Source of the DNA: Symbiodinium natans
Taxonomy: Eukaryota > Sar > Dinophyceae > Suessiales > Symbiodiniaceae
DNA length: 64,000 nucleotides
Reading direction: 5' to 3'
Assembly: GCA_905221605.1 (NCBI GenBank)
Contig: CAJNDS010000148.1
Coordinates: 1 to 64,000, forward strand
Positions 63,185 through 64,000 of this stretch are shown piece after piece. Position 1 is the stretch's first letter. The number at the start of each line of letters is the position of its first letter. The notes beneath the pieces are model-generated. The model saw only the letters and a program-made list of their open reading frames with translations, was not told where the DNA came from and made no database searches. Position numbers and translations under genes: made by a program.

Positions 63185-64000
63185 CTGAACTTTCAAACGG
63201 GGGTTCGAATAGTTTGAATGGTTTGGGGGCCCGGCCTGGTCCCCAAACTATTCGAACTATTCGAACTATTCTAAACTATTCGAACTATTCGAACCAGAGG
63301 GGTTCGAATAGTTCGAATAGTTTGGGGGCATGGCCTGGTGCCCCAAACTATTCGAACTATTCGAACCAGATGGGTTCGAATAGTTTGGGGGCCCGGCCTG
63401 GGGCCCCCAAACTATTCGAACTATTCGAACTATTCGAAACTATTCGAACTATTCGAACCAGAGGGGTTCGAATAGTTCGAATAGTTTGGGGGCCCGGCCT
63501 GGTGCCCTAAACTATTCGAAACTATTCGAACTATTCGAACCAGGGGGGTTCGAATAGTTCGAATAGTTTGGGCGCGAGGGCTGGTGCCCCAAACTATTCG
63601 AACTATTCGAACTATTCGAACCAGGGGGGTTCGAGTAGTTCGAATAGTTTCGAATAGTTCGAATAGTTTGGGGCGTGCCCGGGGAGACCAGTTTGGGAGG
63701 AAGGGGGTTCGAATAGTTCGAATAGTGTGGGGGCCCCAGGCCGGGCCCCCAAACTATTCGAACTATTCGAACTATTCGAAACTATTCGAACTATTCGAAC
63801 CCCCCTGGTTCGAATAGTTCGAATAGTTCGAATAGTTTGGGCGCGAGGGCTGGTGCCCCAAACTATTCGAACTATTCGAACTATTCGAACCAGGGGGGTT
63901 CGAATAGTTCGAATAGTTTCGAATAGTTCGAATAGTTCGAATAGTTTGGGGGGTCCCCGGGGAGACCAGTTTGGGAGGAAGGGGGTTCGAATAGTTCGAA
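63185..64000. repeat. Inverted TTCGAATAG foldback satellite
   Basis: Runs of GTTCGAATAGTTCGAATAG alternate with their reverse complement CTATTCGAACTATTCGAAC, joined by CAGAGGGG or CAGGGGGG at one turn and GGGGGCCCGGCCTGGGGCCCC-like sequence at the other. At least six alternations are seen and the array runs off the right edge of the window. TTCGAA is itself a palindrome, so every unit can fold or cross-pair. Confidence 0.92.

Noticed and set aside
1-64000. CRISPR array, operon structure or bacterial regulatory sites
   Set aside because: The repeats are telomeric heptamers and TIRs, not spaced direct repeats with unique spacers, and gene structure is eukaryotic with many introns.

Overview
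The window looks like nuclear DNA of a dinoflagellate. No gene is intact as a single open frame. Short exons are separated by introns whose 5' ends are GT, GC or GA and whose 3' ends are AG followed by G. Some exons encode domain types I associate with dinoflagellates: PAN/Apple-like cysteine modules ending in a GRCEVWTR-type motif, a membrane/PAS-like family, and the C-terminal region of a LINE-like retroelement. The genus cannot be told from the sequence. TTTAGGG (plant/algal-type telomere) heptamers are scattered through the window in dozens of internal arrays, in both orientations.

Layout. 1-13.7 kb has almost no telomeric repeat and no gene I can recognise; 6.9-10.2 kb is a diverged tandem duplication. 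From 15.5 to 58.8 kb every well-supported exon is on the minus strand, which fits a one-directional gene cluster. In order of descending coordinate it holds: an unrecognised protein (58.75-57.6 kb); a LINE-like remnant (55-54 kb); an EAR/EPTP-repeat beta-propeller protein (52.5-49.6 kb); two tandem paralogues of a multi-membrane-span protein with a PAS-like C-terminal region (45.8-40.6 and 39.6-36.7 kb); a secreted mosaic protein with EGF-like, LamG-like and Ig/filamin-like exons (35.8-27.9 kb); a protein with repeated PAN/Apple-like modules (25.7-23.8 kb); and an aldo/keto-reductase-like gene ending at 15534. 58.8-64 kb is almost wholly repeats: degenerate telomeric arrays, a 452-bp foldback element, large hairpins and an inverted TTCGAATAG satellite.

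The most interesting signal is how introns seem to arise. Several short elements with terminal inverted repeats (TIRs) and 4-bp target duplications lie exactly between exon halves. The duplicated target supplies the 5' splice dinucleotide (GT, GC or GA), the end of the TIR supplies the AG, and removing the intron restores the reading frame. A second kind of intron consists only of telomere-like heptamers, since TTTAG|GG is itself an acceptor and GG|GTTT a donor. Several telomeric arrays are flanked by direct duplications of 14-40 bp, as expected if they were inserted during repair of staggered breaks. Exon limits were read by eye from frame continuity and are approximate unless a splice site is stated.
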